Positions 8,983-17,606 of a stretch of 64,000 bases of DNA are shown in pieces. The position numbers were made by a program, and so were the translations under genes. Source of the DNA: JAXMAZ01 sp046350115 (GTDB lineage: Bacteria; Planctomycetota; Planctomycetia; Gemmatales; Gemmataceae); the NCBI GenBank assembly GCA_046350115.1, contig JAXMAZ010000016.1:62001-126000 (forward strand), read 5' to 3'. How positions within the stretch are numbered: position 1 is the stretch's first letter; each line of letters starts with the position of its first letter. Under the pieces are notes generated by a model. That model was not told where the DNA came from, did no database searches, and saw only the letters and a list, made by a program, of their open reading frames with translations.

Positions 8983-9780
8983 ATGATACGCCTCAGTCTA
9001 GTCGCCCTCGCCCTGTCCGCCGCCAGCGCCGCCGCCCAGCCGCCGCGGCCGGGGGAGCCGACCGACACCCGGGTGGTGCTACTCCTCGACGACTTCTCGG
9101 TGGTCGAGGCGGAGCCGGTCAAAGGCGGGGACGGGTACGTCGTCCGCCGGGGGAAGGCGGCCGAGCCGATCCCGTCGAGGCGGGTGCAGTTCGTCGCCGC
9201 CTCGCGGGCGGACGTCCACAAGTACTTGCAGGCGAAGGCGGCGTCCGGGGCCGTCGCCCCGCCGACGGTGGGCGGGTCCAACCCGGCCGCGTTCCCGTTC
9301 TTCGCCGCCCGGGTGCAGCCGGTGCTGATGAACCTGTGCGCCCGCTGCCACGCCCGCCCGGACCACCCCGGCGAGTTCAAGCTGGGGCGGGCGCCCGAGG
9401 GGTACGCCAACCCGGACGAGAGCCAGCGGAACGCCCGGGCGGCGGCCCTGTTCCTGGACCGCGCCGACCCCGGCAACAGCCCGCTGCTGCGGTTCGCCCT
9501 GGCCGCCCACGGCGGCCAGCGGGCGCCGGCGTTCGCCGACCGGCTGCACCCGGCGTTCAAGAGCCGCCGAGCGTGGGCGCACTGGGCCGCCGGGCCGGAC
9601 GGGTCGGCGGCTCCAGCCGTCATCCCGCCGCCTGGGGCGCCGAAGGCGGTCGCCGTCCTGACCCCGGCAGCCGCACCGGTCCCGGCGAAGCCGACCCCGT
9701 TCCCGACCCCTGCCCCGCCGGCCGCCGACCCGGTCGACCCGGCGGCGTTCAACCGGGCCGTGCACCCGGACCGGCGGTAA
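8983..9780 (+). CDS. Secreted protein with CxxCH (c-type haem-like) motif
   Basis: The 265-residue product has a signal peptide (MIRLSLVALALSAASAAAQ). The centre contains FPFFAARVQPVLMNLCARCH, which resembles the start of planctomycete cytochrome C modules (ARVQPVL near a CxxCH motif). The tail is rich in proline and alanine. The likely role is a periplasmic electron carrier or a haem-binding structural protein, but no named family was recognised. The start at 8983 is chosen because the signal peptide begins there; the open frame extends upstream over cinA only by GC bias. The last 24 bases are duplicated downstream (see 9756-9858). Confidence 0.72.
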   Translation: MIRLSLVALALSAASAAAQPPRPGEPTDTRVVLLLDDFSVVEAEPVKGGDGYVVRRGKAAEPIPSRRVQFVAASRADVHKYLQAKAASGAVAPPTVGGSNPAAFPFFAARVQPVLMNLCARCHARPDHPGEFKLGRAPEGYANPDESQRNARAAALFLDRADPGNSPLLRFALAAHGGQRAPAFADRLHPAFKSRRAWAHWAAGPDGSAAPAVIPPPGAPKAVAVLTPAAAPVPAKPTPFPTPAPPAADPVDPAAFNRAVHPDRR

Positions 9781-9858
9781 TCCCCTCGGCAACGACTACC
9801 CCCTCCCCCCTTGTGGGGGAGGGGGGAGGAGGTCGGCCGTGCACCTGGACCGGCGGTA
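9756..9858 (+). repeat. Hairpin insertion flanked by a 24-base direct repeat
   Basis: GGCCGTGCACCCGGACCGGC and four more bases occur at 9756-9779 and again, with one mismatch, at 9835-9858. Between them, 9780-9834 holds a C-rich/G-rich hairpin around a TTGT loop. The first copy carries the stop codon of the upstream gene. The layout resembles an inserted hairpin element with target duplication. Confidence 0.75.
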
Positions 9859-9953
9859 GCCGGCGGATTGCCGTCCGGGTGTCCGGCCGTAGAACCATCA
9901 TGCCCGGCCGGGCTGTCCGCGCCGGGACACATCGACCCAGGAAGGACGCGGTC

Positions 9954-10406
9954 ATGACGCTGGTTCGCGCGCTGGTTCTCGGGGTGGCGGTGACGGCGAT
10001 GACGGCGGTGGCGGCCGACGACAAGCCGGCCCCCCTCGACCCGGCCAAGCTGGTCGGCGAGTGGAAGATCGTGGACGGCAAGAAGGCCGGCGAGAAGGTC
10101 GGGGACGACGTCAAGAAGGGGAAGGTGATCGTCGAGAAGGACAAGATCAGCCTCAAGAGCGACGACATGACGTTCGTGTTCGGCTACAAGGTGGACGCCA
10201 AGAAGTCCCCGGCCGAGATCGACATGGAGCTGCTGGAGCCGGAAGGGCTGAAGGGGGCCAAGGCGAAGGGGATCATCAAACTGGAGAAGGACCAGTTCAC
10301 CCTCTGCTACCACCCGATGGGCGACCGGCCGGCCAAGTTCGAGTCGGACAAGGACAACGGGTTCTACCTGTTCGTGATGGAGAAGGCGAAGAAGGCGGAC
10401 AAGTAA
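9954..10406 (+). CDS. TIGR03067-type secreted small protein
   Basis: The 150-residue product has a signal peptide (VRALVLGVAVTAMTAVAA) and a compact domain with KLVGEWKIVDGKKAGE at its start, which matches the planctomycete TIGR03067 family (a lipocalin-like beta fold by prediction). It is unusually rich in lysine. A good ribosome site (AGGAAGGA) lies just upstream of ATG 9954. The family is greatly expanded in planctomycetes and has no known function. A secreted TIM-barrel gene follows on the same strand. Confidence 0.8.
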   Translation: MTLVRALVLGVAVTAMTAVAADDKPAPLDPAKLVGEWKIVDGKKAGEKVGDDVKKGKVIVEKDKISLKSDDMTFVFGYKVDAKKSPAEIDMELLEPEGLKGAKAKGIIKLEKDQFTLCYHPMGDRPAKFESDKDNGFYLFVMEKAKKADK

Positions 10407-10496
10407 CCCGTTACGCCCGTTCGGCGGCCCGGCGACCGGCCGGGCCGCGGGGGCGCCGGTGGCGTCCCCCGCTCACCCTTCACCCACGTCTCCGCC

Positions 10497-11453
10497 ATGA
10501 CCGCTCCCGTCACCCGTCGGGCCGCCCTCGCCGCCCCGGTCGCCCTGGCGGCCGCCGCTCCCCGGGCCGTGGCCGCCCCGGCCGAGCCGTTCAAGTTCTG
10601 CCTGAACACCAGCACCATCCGCCTGCCCCAAGGGGACTGGGGCAAGTCCCGGCCGATCGTCGAGGCGATCGCCGTCGCCCAGAAGGCCGGGTACACGGCC
10701 ATCGAGCCGTGGGTGAGCGAGCTGGACGAGTACGTCCAGGGGGGCGGGTCGCTGAAGGAGCTGGGCCAGCGGTTCGCCGACGCCGGCTTGGCGGTGCCGG
10801 ACGCCATCGGGTTCGCCGAGTGGCTGGTGGACGACGACGGCCGCCGCAAGAAGGGGCTGGAGCAGGCCAAGCGGGACATGGACAAGGTGGCCCAGGTGGG
10901 CGGCAAGCGGCTGGCCGCCCCGCCGGTCGGGGCCACCGGCGGCGGCAGCCGGCGGGACGACCCGAAGTTCAGCCAACAGGTCGCCCCGCTGGTCGCGGCC
11001 GAGCGGTATCGGGCGCTGCTCGACCTGGGCAAGACGATGGGCGTCACCCCGGTCGTCGAGGTGTGGGGGCACTCGCGGTCGCTCGGCCGGCTGGGCGAGT
11101 GCTGGCTGGTGGCCGCCGAGTGCGGGGCGGCCGGCGGGTGCGTCCTGCCGGACGTGTACCACCTGTACAAGGGCGGGTCCGATTTCGTCGGGCTGTCGCT
11201 GCTCAGCGGCCCGGCGGTCGGCATCTTCCACGTCAACGACTACCCGAAGATCGACCGGGCGGCGATCAAGGACCAGGACCGCGTCTACCCCGGGGACGGG
11301 GTCGCCCCGCTGGCCGACGTGTTTAAAGCGTTGCGGGCCATCGGGTACGCCGGCTACCTGTCGCTGGAGCTGTTCAACCGCACCTACTGGCGGCAAGACC
11401 CGCTGGCGGTGGCCAAGACCGGGCTGGAGAAGTTGCGGGCCGCGGCCGGCTGA
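10497..11453 (+). CDS. Secreted sugar phosphate isomerase/epimerase-like TIM-barrel protein
   Basis: The 318-residue product belongs to the xylose isomerase-like TIM-barrel (AP endonuclease 2) superfamily. The N-terminus MTAPVTRRAALAAPVALAAA looks like a twin-arginine (Tat) signal, which fits many planctomycete members. Visible family features are FCLNTSTIR, AQKAGYTAIEPW, VTPVVEVWGHSRS (metal-ligand Glu), PDVYHLYKGG, IFHVNDYPK and YLSLELFNRTYW. The likely role is isomerisation or epimerisation of a sugar or inositol derivative outside the cytoplasm; the substrate cannot be predicted. Confidence 0.85.
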   Translation: MTAPVTRRAALAAPVALAAAAPRAVAAPAEPFKFCLNTSTIRLPQGDWGKSRPIVEAIAVAQKAGYTAIEPWVSELDEYVQGGGSLKELGQRFADAGLAVPDAIGFAEWLVDDDGRRKKGLEQAKRDMDKVAQVGGKRLAAPPVGATGGGSRRDDPKFSQQVAPLVAAERYRALLDLGKTMGVTPVVEVWGHSRSLGRLGECWLVAAECGAAGGCVLPDVYHLYKGGSDFVGLSLLSGPAVGIFHVNDYPKIDRAAIKDQDRVYPGDGVAPLADVFKALRAIGYAGYLSLELFNRTYWRQDPLAVAKTGLEKLRAAAG

Positions 11454-11546
11454 CGCCGCGGCCAGGATTTTCGCGATCTCTTCATGTCCGTCCGGCTGAA
11501 TCTGGTTATCATCCCTAAATCCATTTCCTTGTCCCCCGAGGTGCCC

Positions 11547-12491
11547 ATGCGGTCGAAACGTTCCGCGTTCACGCTGATCGAGCTGCTGGTGGTGATCGCC
11601 ATCATCGCCATCCTGATCGGCCTGTTGCTGCCGGCGGTCCAGAAGGTCCGCGAGGCGGCCGCCCGCACCCAGAGCCAGAACAACCTGAAGCAGATCGGCC
11701 TGGCGTCGCACAACTACAACGACGCCACCGGCCACCTGCCGCCGGCGTTCGTCGAGTACGGGCTGACGAAAGGGTACAAGGACGGGTCGTGGGTGGTGCA
11801 CACCCTGCCGTTTATCGAGCAGGACAACCTGAAGCGGCAGGTGGACAACAACACGTCGGCGAGCGGCCAGTACTACGCCATCACGTACAACCAGTCGCCG
11901 CCCAAGCCGTACATCAACCCGCTCGACCCGTCCCAGTCGAACGGGGCGTACAACGACAGCGGGTGGGGCGTCTACAGCGTCACCGGGTACGTGGCCAACT
12001 ACCTGGCCCTGGGCGGGATGGTGAACAAGACGACCAGCCCGACCTTCCTGCTGGACACCAAGAAGAAGCTGCTGGACCTGACCGACGGGACGTCGAACAC
12101 CGTCCTGTACACCACCCGGCTGGCGGTGTGCGAGAAGATTCCGTGCGCCTACCGGCCGTCGTACACCGGCGGCACGTTCTACAACATCGCCCCGTACGCC
12201 AACGCCAGCGACTGGTACGAGTGGATGCCGGTCATCAACTACTGGAAGAACGGCGCCACCTCGACCGGGTATCTGACCGGGGCGGCCACCAAGTTCCAGG
12301 TGAACCCGACGTGGGCCGGGAAGACGGCCACCTGCGACTTCCGGCTGGCCACCCAGGTCGGGTCGGGCGGCATCCTGGTCGCCCTGGGGGACGGCAGCGT
12401 GCGGGTGGTCACCGGCAGCGTGTCCGGCGACACCTGGTGGGCGGTCATGACCCCGACCGGGGGCGAAGTCCTCGGCGGCGACTGGAACTAA
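11547..12491 (+). CDS. DUF1559 family pilin-like protein
   Basis: The 314-residue product begins MRSKRSAFTLIELLVVIAII, a type IV pilin-like prepilin cleavage site and hydrophobic helix, followed by GLLLPAVQKVREAAAR. The domain ends with the family pattern DGTSNTVLYTT and later ALGDGSVRVV. Members are exported through a pilus or type II-like route and have no proven function. The start is set at ATG 11547, directly before the pilin helix; an upstream Met at 11484 would add a non-conserved leader. A small lipoprotein gene follows after 23 bases, a pairing seen three times in this window. Confidence 0.9.
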   Translation: MRSKRSAFTLIELLVVIAIIAILIGLLLPAVQKVREAAARTQSQNNLKQIGLASHNYNDATGHLPPAFVEYGLTKGYKDGSWVVHTLPFIEQDNLKRQVDNNTSASGQYYAITYNQSPPKPYINPLDPSQSNGAYNDSGWGVYSVTGYVANYLALGGMVNKTTSPTFLLDTKKKLLDLTDGTSNTVLYTTRLAVCEKIPCAYRPSYTGGTFYNIAPYANASDWYEWMPVINYWKNGATSTGYLTGAATKFQVNPTWAGKTATCDFRLATQVGSGGILVALGDGSVRVVTGSVSGDTWWAVMTPTGGEVLGGDWN

Positions 12492-12514
12492 CCCCCTGAA
12501 CTCGGAGCCTGAAC

Positions 12515-12685
12515 GTGACCCGTTTCGCTCGACCGCTGGCCGTCGCCCTGCTGGCGTCCGTCGCCCTGGCCGGGTGCGGCGAGGAGACCAAGCCGACCGG
12601 CAAGGACGCCCCGCCGCCGACCGAGAAGCAGCTCCAGAAAGAGGGGCCGCGGGCCGGCGGCGGCGCCGGCCCGAAGAGCAAGTGA
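12515..12685 (+). CDS. Small lipoprotein downstream of a DUF1559 gene
   Basis: A 56-residue frame starts with GTG and encodes a classic lipoprotein signal: MTRFARPLAVALLASVALAGC, with the lipobox LAGC. The mature part is short and charged (GEETKPTGKD, Pro-rich, then a basic end). It is too short for many gene finders but has a strong signal and a conserved context, lying 23 bases after the DUF1559 stop. The function is unknown; a membrane-anchored partner of the DUF1559 protein is inference from the repeated pairing. Confidence 0.72.
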   Translation: MTRFARPLAVALLASVALAGCGEETKPTGKDAPPPTEKQLQKEGPRAGGGAGPKSK

Positions 12686-12691
12686 CAGCCT

Positions 12692-12770
12692 GCCGGCGGC
12701 CCGCACGGGCCGCCGGCACACTTCTCCGGCCGCCAGAGGGGCGTGGTCACCCCGCCCCCTCTGGCGGCCG
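12692..12770 (+). terminator. Two strong hairpins after the DUF1559-lipoprotein pair
   Basis: The first hairpin (12692-12717) pairs GCCGGCGGCCC with GGGCCGCCGGC. The second (12727-12770) pairs CGGCCGCCAGAGGGG with CCCCTCTGGCGGCCG. They lie right after the lipoprotein stop and before tRNA-Lys, so they probably end that operon. There is no T-run, so a factor-independent mechanism is not certain. Confidence 0.55.
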
Positions 12771-12904
12771 ATCTGATGAAGCACGCCAGTTGGGACGCGT
12801 GACCAGCAGCCTGTACGGGACGAGGCCCACCCGGCCGCGGGACGGGCGAACCCGGCGGGGGTGGGCGGTGTCCGTGTGGGTGGCGAATGTGGCCGGAACC
12901 GCTC

Positions 12905-12934
12905 TTGAACGCCGGGGACGGTTCTCCTTAAATA
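12905..12934 (+). promoter_or_regulatory. Sigma-70-like promoter of tRNA-Lys
   Basis: TTGAAC (12905-12910) and TAAATA (12929-12934) are separated by 18 bases and end 9 bases before the tRNA. The -10 box stands out as AT-rich in a GC-rich background. Confidence 0.6.
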
Positions 12935-12943
12935 CCGGCGACG

Positions 12944-13016
<73 letters not shown>

Positions 13017-13341
13017 CTCTCCCTTCACCTGGCCGTCAGCGTCACCCGCCACCGGACCGCGCGCATCTTTAGTGCGGGTTCCGAGACCGCCGACATAGTG
13101 CGGGACGTGGTCGGCGTACCACCGGCCGAACACCTCCATCACCGCCTGGTGCCAAACGGCGACCCTTCCAGCCCGCCGGCTCGTCTGACGGTCCTGGCGT
13201 CGGCCTCCCGGGCGCGCGCCGGCGGGAAGGGAAGACGGCGTACACCCGCCGCGGAGGGGCCGGGTTGCCGCTATAACGCCACGGAACCGACGCCGATCTT
13301 GCGGCCCGACCGCGAACTCCTGATCCTCCGGGGCAAACTCT
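13017..13341. other. Intergenic stretch of 325 bases with no supported gene
   Basis: Nothing firm was found here between tRNA-Lys and the DUF2294 gene. A minus-strand frame gives EVFGRWYADHVPHYVGG, which looks protein-like and could be a remnant, but it has no start or conserved context that I recognise. Confidence 0.4.
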
Positions 13342-13722
13342 GTGAAGACCAAGGGTGAACTCGAAACCGAGGTCAGCAACGCCGTCATCCGGTTCAAGCG
13401 GGAGTACATGGGTCGGGGGCCGCAGGAGGTGCGGACCTTTTTGGTGGAAGACATGGCCGTCGTCCGGCTCCGCGGGGTGCTGACGCCGGCCGAACAGCGG
13501 CTCGCCCAGGTCGAAGACCCGCACCGTGGCCGCGACCTGATCAAGCAGTTGCGGGTCGAGTTGATCGAGCACGGCCGGGAACTGCTGGAGGAGGCGGTCG
13601 GCGGCATCCTCGGGGTCGGGGTGCTCAGCCTGCACACGGACATCAGCACCCGCACCGGGGAGAGCGTCATCGTGTTCACCCTGGCGGCCGACCCGGTGGA
13701 AAAAGCCCGATCCGGTACTTGA
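13342..13722 (+). CDS. DUF2294 family protein
   Basis: The 126-residue product matches DUF2294 throughout: KGELETEVSNAVIRFKREYM, GRGPQEVRTFLVEDMAVVRL, GVLTPAEQRLA, LIKQLRVELIEHGR and LHTDISTRTGESVIVFTL. It has no signal peptide and is the normal length for the family, whose role is not established. The start is GTG 13342 and fits the family N-terminus. A factor-independent terminator follows. Confidence 0.85.
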   Translation: MKTKGELETEVSNAVIRFKREYMGRGPQEVRTFLVEDMAVVRLRGVLTPAEQRLAQVEDPHRGRDLIKQLRVELIEHGRELLEEAVGGILGVGVLSLHTDISTRTGESVIVFTLAADPVEKARSGT

Positions 13723-13855
13723 CTTGCCCCGGGGTAACGAGTAGAACTTCTCGACTCGATCAGGCAGTGGAGGGCGGCACCGCCGCCGGCCGGCTGCACG
13801 GTCGGGACAACCAACGCTGAAAGCCGACCCGGCGTGACCCGTCGGGCAGGACATA

Positions 13856-13899
13856 GGCCGGAGAACCCCACTCAGGTGGGTCGTTCTCCGGCCTTTTTT
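13856..13899 (+). terminator. Rho-independent terminator
   Basis: GGCCGGAGAACC pairs with the downstream GGTTCTCCGGCC-type arm (one base bulged), with an inner CCCAC/GTGGG stem, and a run of six T follows. It lies after the DUF2294 gene and directly before the next gene's ribosome site. Confidence 0.8.
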
Positions 13900-13922
13900 C
13901 GTTTCCCGCCCGGAGGCCCGTG

Positions 13923-14381
13923 ATGACCGCCCGTCCCCCCCGCCCCGTGCCGATGCCCACGCCGGTGGACGCCGGCCTGCCGTTCAGCGTCGGCGTCGCC
14001 TACTACCGGACCGACTACGAACGGGCCTTCTACCTCCGCGCCCTCCGGCACGTCAGCGACGGCCGGCTGGTGGTCGTGCTGGGCCTCCGGGCCGGCAGCC
14101 AGGTGGACCCGGCGGACCTGCCGGACAACGTGCGGCTGATCCAGACCGGGGCCGGCCTGCCCAACCCGGCCGAGCGGGTCGGCTGGTTCGTGCCGGACCC
14201 GCTGCAGGCGGTCGTGGTCGGGATGACCGGCCGCCTGCCGGGCGAGGGGCTGATCCTGCTGTTCCCGGACGACTGGGCCGGCGACTCCCCCGACGCCCTG
14301 GTGGACGCGGCCCGCCGCTGGCGGGCCGGCCCCCACTCCCCGGAAGACGACGTGTACTTCAACGCCGCCCACCCGAACTGA
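13923..14381 (+). CDS. Hypothetical protein, 152 residues
   Basis: No family is recognised. The product is predicted to be soluble, with an alpha/beta pattern: a strand LVVVLGLRAG, a strand AVVVGMTG, LILLFPDDWAGDSPDALVDAARRW, and a conserved-looking VGVAYYRTDYERAFYLRAL near the start. ATG 13923 is chosen because the CGGAGG site ends 7 bases before it; a GTG at 13920 would be too close. The gene is 23 bases upstream of isocitrate dehydrogenase and may be co-transcribed with it. Confidence 0.6.
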   Translation: MTARPPRPVPMPTPVDAGLPFSVGVAYYRTDYERAFYLRALRHVSDGRLVVVLGLRAGSQVDPADLPDNVRLIQTGAGLPNPAERVGWFVPDPLQAVVVGMTGRLPGEGLILLFPDDWAGDSPDALVDAARRWRAGPHSPEDDVYFNAAHPN

Positions 14382-14404
14382 CCCCCCCAACCCGAGGTTC
14401 CGTC

Positions 14405-15871
14405 ATGCCGCCGGCCCGACCGACCAAGAAGACCGTCACCCTGATCCCCGGCGACGGGATCGGCCCCGAGTGCGTCGAGAGCGCCCGCCGGATCGTCGAC
14501 GCCGCCGGCGTCGGCATCGCGTGGGAGGTCCGGCACGCCGGGGAGAGCGTGTTCAAGCAGGGCGTCCCGAGCGGGGTGCCGCCGGAGACGATCGAGTCCA
14601 TCCGCCAGACCCGGTGCGTGCTGAAGGGGCCGCTCGGCACCCCGGTCGGGTACGGGGAGAAGTCGGCCAACGTCACCCTGCGGAAGCTGTTCGAGACGTT
14701 CGCCAACGTCCGCCCGGTCCGCGAGCTGCCCGGCGTCCCGACCCCGTACAGCGGCCGGGGGATCGACCTGGTGGTGGTCCGGGAGAACGTCGAAGACCTG
14801 TACGCCGGCATCGAGCACATGCAGACCCCGGGGGTCGCCCAGTGCCTCAAACTCATCAGCCGCAAGGGGTGCGAGAAGGTCGTCCGGCTGGCGTTCGAGC
14901 TGGCCCGGGCGGAGGGCCGCAAGAGCGTGGCGTGCGCCACCAAGTCGAACATCATGAAGCTGACCGAGGGGACGCTGAAGCGGACCTTCGAGGAGATCGC
15001 GAAGGAGTACCCGGACATCCAGGCCTGGCACGTGATCGTGGACAACTGCGCCCACCAGCTGGTGAAGAAGCCGGAACAGTTCGACGTGATCGTGACGACG
15101 AACATGAACGGGGACATCCTGAGCGACCTGACCAGCGCCCTGGTCGGCGGGCTGGGGTTCGCCCCGAGCGCCAACCTCGGGAACGAAGTCGCCATCTTCG
15201 AGGCGGTCCACGGCAGCGCCCCGAAGTACGCCGGCAAGAACGTCATCAACCCGACGGCGGTGATCGGCAGCGCGGTGATGATGCTCCGCCACCTCGGGGA
15301 GCTGGACGCCGCCGCCCGGATCGAGAACGCCCTGCTCGTCACCCTCGAAGAGGGCAAGGTCGCGACCGGGGACGTGGTGGGCTACGACAGCGGAAAGGCG
15401 TGTGCCACCTCCGCGTTCACCGACGCGGTCATCGGCAACCTCGGCCGGCGGCCGAAGACGGTCGCCGCCCGGACGTACCGCCCCCTGACCGTGCCGGCCG
15501 TCTCCGCTGACCCGGTGGCGGTGAAGCCCCGTACCCGCCGGGTCGCCGGCGCGGACGTGTTCGTGGAGACGGGCCACCCGCCGCACGTCCTCGGACCGAC
15601 CCTCGGCGAGCTGGCCGCCGGCTTGCCGCTGAAGCTAAAAATGGTGTCCAACCGGGGGACGCAGGTGTACCCGGACAAGGGGACGCTGATCGACTGCGTG
15701 GACCACTACCGCTGCCGGTTCGTCCTGCGGGAGCCGGCCGGCGAGCTGGGCGACGCCCCGCTGCTCGACCTGCTCGGCCGGGTCGCCGGCAAGTACCGGT
15801 GGGTCCACGTCGAGAAGCTGCAGGAGTTCGACGGCCAGCCGGGGTATACTAAGGCGCAAGGCGAGGACTGA
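14405..15871 (+). CDS. icd: NADP-dependent isocitrate dehydrogenase (Thermus-type, long form)
   Basis: The 488-residue enzyme oxidatively decarboxylates isocitrate to 2-oxoglutarate in the citric acid cycle. The core shows LIPGDGIGPE, the substrate loop SANVTLRK, VVVRENVEDLYAGIEH, the metal-binding NMNGDILSDL and HGSAPKYAGKNVINP. The Lys-Tyr after HGSAP suggests NADP rather than NAD. A C-terminal domain of about 140 residues (ETGHPPHVL, SNRGTQVYPDKGTL) marks the Thermus-like class. The start has MPPARPTKKTVTLIPGDG, typical for the family. The exporter operon starts 7 bases downstream, so co-transcription is likely although no functional link is obvious. Confidence 0.92.
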   Translation: MPPARPTKKTVTLIPGDGIGPECVESARRIVDAAGVGIAWEVRHAGESVFKQGVPSGVPPETIESIRQTRCVLKGPLGTPVGYGEKSANVTLRKLFETFANVRPVRELPGVPTPYSGRGIDLVVVRENVEDLYAGIEHMQTPGVAQCLKLISRKGCEKVVRLAFELARAEGRKSVACATKSNIMKLTEGTLKRTFEEIAKEYPDIQAWHVIVDNCAHQLVKKPEQFDVIVTTNMNGDILSDLTSALVGGLGFAPSANLGNEVAIFEAVHGSAPKYAGKNVINPTAVIGSAVMMLRHLGELDAAARIENALLVTLEEGKVATGDVVGYDSGKACATSAFTDAVIGNLGRRPKTVAARTYRPLTVPAVSADPVAVKPRTRRVAGADVFVETGHPPHVLGPTLGELAAGLPLKLKMVSNRGTQVYPDKGTLIDCVDHYRCRFVLREPAGELGDAPLLDLLGRVAGKYRWVHVEKLQEFDGQPGYTKAQGED

Positions 15872-15878
15872 GAAACCG

Positions 15879-17606
15879 ATGGGCGCGACGGACCCCGATC
15901 ACTCGGCGGAGGCCCACGGGGCCGGGCACGGCCACCCGCCGGCCCGGCCGTTCGACCGGCTGCGGCTGCTGCTCGATCCGGAACGGCGGGACATCGGGAC
16001 GGTGGCGGTGTTCGCCGTCGCCGTGGCCGTGCTCTCCCTGGCCACCCCGATCACCGTCGAGGCGCTGGTGAACACCGTCGCCTTCGGCGTCCTGCTGTGG
16101 CCGGTGGTCGTCCTGGCCGGGGTGCTGATGGGGTGCCTGGGGCTGGCGGCGGCCATCCGGGCGATGCAGGTGTACGTGGTCGAGTGCCTGCAGCGGCGGC
16201 TGTTCGTCCGGGTCGTCGCCGACTACGCCGACCGGCTCCCCCGGCTGCGGCTGGAGGCGTTCGACCACCGGTACGGCCCCGAGCTGGCCAACCGCTTCTT
16301 CGACGTGCTCACCCTGCAGAAGTCGTTCGCCACCCTCCTCCTCGACGGGGTGGCGATCGTGGTGACGGCGGCGGTCGGGATGGTGGTGCTGGCCTTCTAC
16401 CACCCGTTCCTGCTCGGGTTCGACGTCCTGCTCGTCCTGCTCATCGCCTTCGCCCTGTTCGGCCTCGGCCGGGGCGGGGTCCGGACCAGCCTGCACGAGT
16501 CGCACGCCAAGTACGACGTGGCGGCCTGGCTGGAGGAGCTGCTCCGCTGCCCGCGGGCGTTCAAGTTCGCCGACGGCCGGCGGCTGGCGCTGGAGAAGGC
16601 CGACCGGCTGGCCGACGAGTACGTCACCGCCCGCCGCCAGCACTTCCGGGTGGTGTGGCGGCAGACCGTGTTCTCGCTCGGCCTGCAGGTGGCCGCCAGC
16701 ACCGCCCTGCTCGGGATCGGCGGCTACCTGGTCATCAACCGCCAACTGACCCTCGGCCAGTTGGTCGCGGCCGAGCTGATCGTCGCCCTGGTCGTCGCCT
16801 CGGTGGCCAAGCTGGGCAAGTACGCCGAGGCGTACTACGACCTGCTCGCCGCGGCCGAGAAGCTGGGCCTGCTCACCGACCTGCCGGCCGAACGGGCGGG
16901 CGGGGAGACGCTCCCGGACGACGGGGCCGGGATCGCCGTCCGGGTTCACCACATCGGCCTCGTCTCCCGCCGCACCCTGCCGGACCTGGCCGACTGGCGG
17001 GTGGCGGCCGGCGAGCGGGTGGCCGTGGTCGGCCCGCCGGGGGCCGGGAAGACGACGCTGTTCGAGGTGCTGTGCGGGCTGCGGGAGCCGGGCCGCGGGG
17101 TCGTCGAACTGGACGGGGTCGACCTGCGGGGGCTGTCGCTGGACGAGCTGCGGAAGCAGGTCGCCCTGGTCGGCGGGCCGGACCTGTTCGCCGGCACGGT
17201 GGCCGAGAACGTCCGCGCCGGGCGGGCCGAGCTGCCGCCGGCGGCGGTCCGGGAGGCGTTGCAGGCGGTCGGCCTGCTCGGCGACGTTCACGCCCTGCCG
17301 CACGGGCTGGACACCCCCCTCACCCCGGGCGGCGGGCCGCTGTCCGCCGGCCAGGCGCTGCGGCTGGCCCTCGCCCGGGCGGTCGCCGGCCGGCCCCGGC
17401 TGTTGATCCTCGACGGGGTGCTGGACGCCCTCGACCTGCGGGACTGCCCCGGCCTGCTGCCCCACCTGTTCGACCGGCCCGCCCCGTGGACGCTGCTCGT
17501 GGCCTCCGCCGACCCGGAGGTCATCGGCCGGTGCGACCGGACGGTCGAGCTGGCCCGCCCCGAGGCTCCGCTCACGCTCTCCCTGGCGGGGGTGCCGGAC
17601 CGATGA
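15879..17606 (+). CDS. ABC transporter (permease plus ATPase, type I secretion-like) with degenerate ATPase motifs
   Basis: The 575-residue product has about five to six membrane segments in residues 40-310 and a nucleotide-binding domain from about 350. Walker A is intact (VVGPPGAGKTT near 385) and the signature is LSAGQ near 488. However, the Q-loop position reads VGGPDLF (no Gln), Walker B reads LLILDGV (Gly in place of the catalytic Glu) and the H-loop position reads VASADPE (no His). These changes predict poor or no ATP hydrolysis as a homodimer. The stop overlaps the start of the HlyD-like gene (ATGA), and a TolC-like gene follows, so it is the inner-membrane part of a three-part exporter. 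Substrate unknown. Confidence 0.85.
   Translation: MGATDPDHSAEAHGAGHGHPPARPFDRLRLLLDPERRDIGTVAVFAVAVAVLSLATPITVEALVNTVAFGVLLWPVVVLAGVLMGCLGLAAAIRAMQVYVVECLQRRLFVRVVADYADRLPRLRLEAFDHRYGPELANRFFDVLTLQKSFATLLLDGVAIVVTAAVGMVVLAFYHPFLLGFDVLLVLLIAFALFGLGRGGVRTSLHESHAKYDVAAWLEELLRCPRAFKFADGRRLALEKADRLADEYVTARRQHFRVVWRQTVFSLGLQVAASTALLGIGGYLVINRQLTLGQLVAAELIVALVVASVAKLGKYAEAYYDLLAAAEKLGLLTDLPAERAGGETLPDDGAGIAVRVHHIGLVSRRTLPDLADWRVAAGERVAVVGPPGAGKTTLFEVLCGLREPGRGVVELDGVDLRGLSLDELRKQVALVGGPDLFAGTVAENVRAGRAELPPAAVREALQAVGLLGDVHALPHGLDTPLTPGGGPLSAGQALRLALARAVAGRPRLLILDGVLDALDLRDCPGLLPHLFDRPAPWTLLVASADPEVIGRCDRTVELARPEAPLTLSLAGVPDR

Noticed and set aside
9794..9830. Simple terminator after the CxxCH gene
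   Set aside because: It may work as one, but there is no T-run, and the 24-base direct repeats on both sides point to an insertion.
13098..13358. Small gene upstream of the DUF2294 gene
   Set aside because: There is no ribosome site, no conserved pattern, and it overlaps the next gene's start in another frame.
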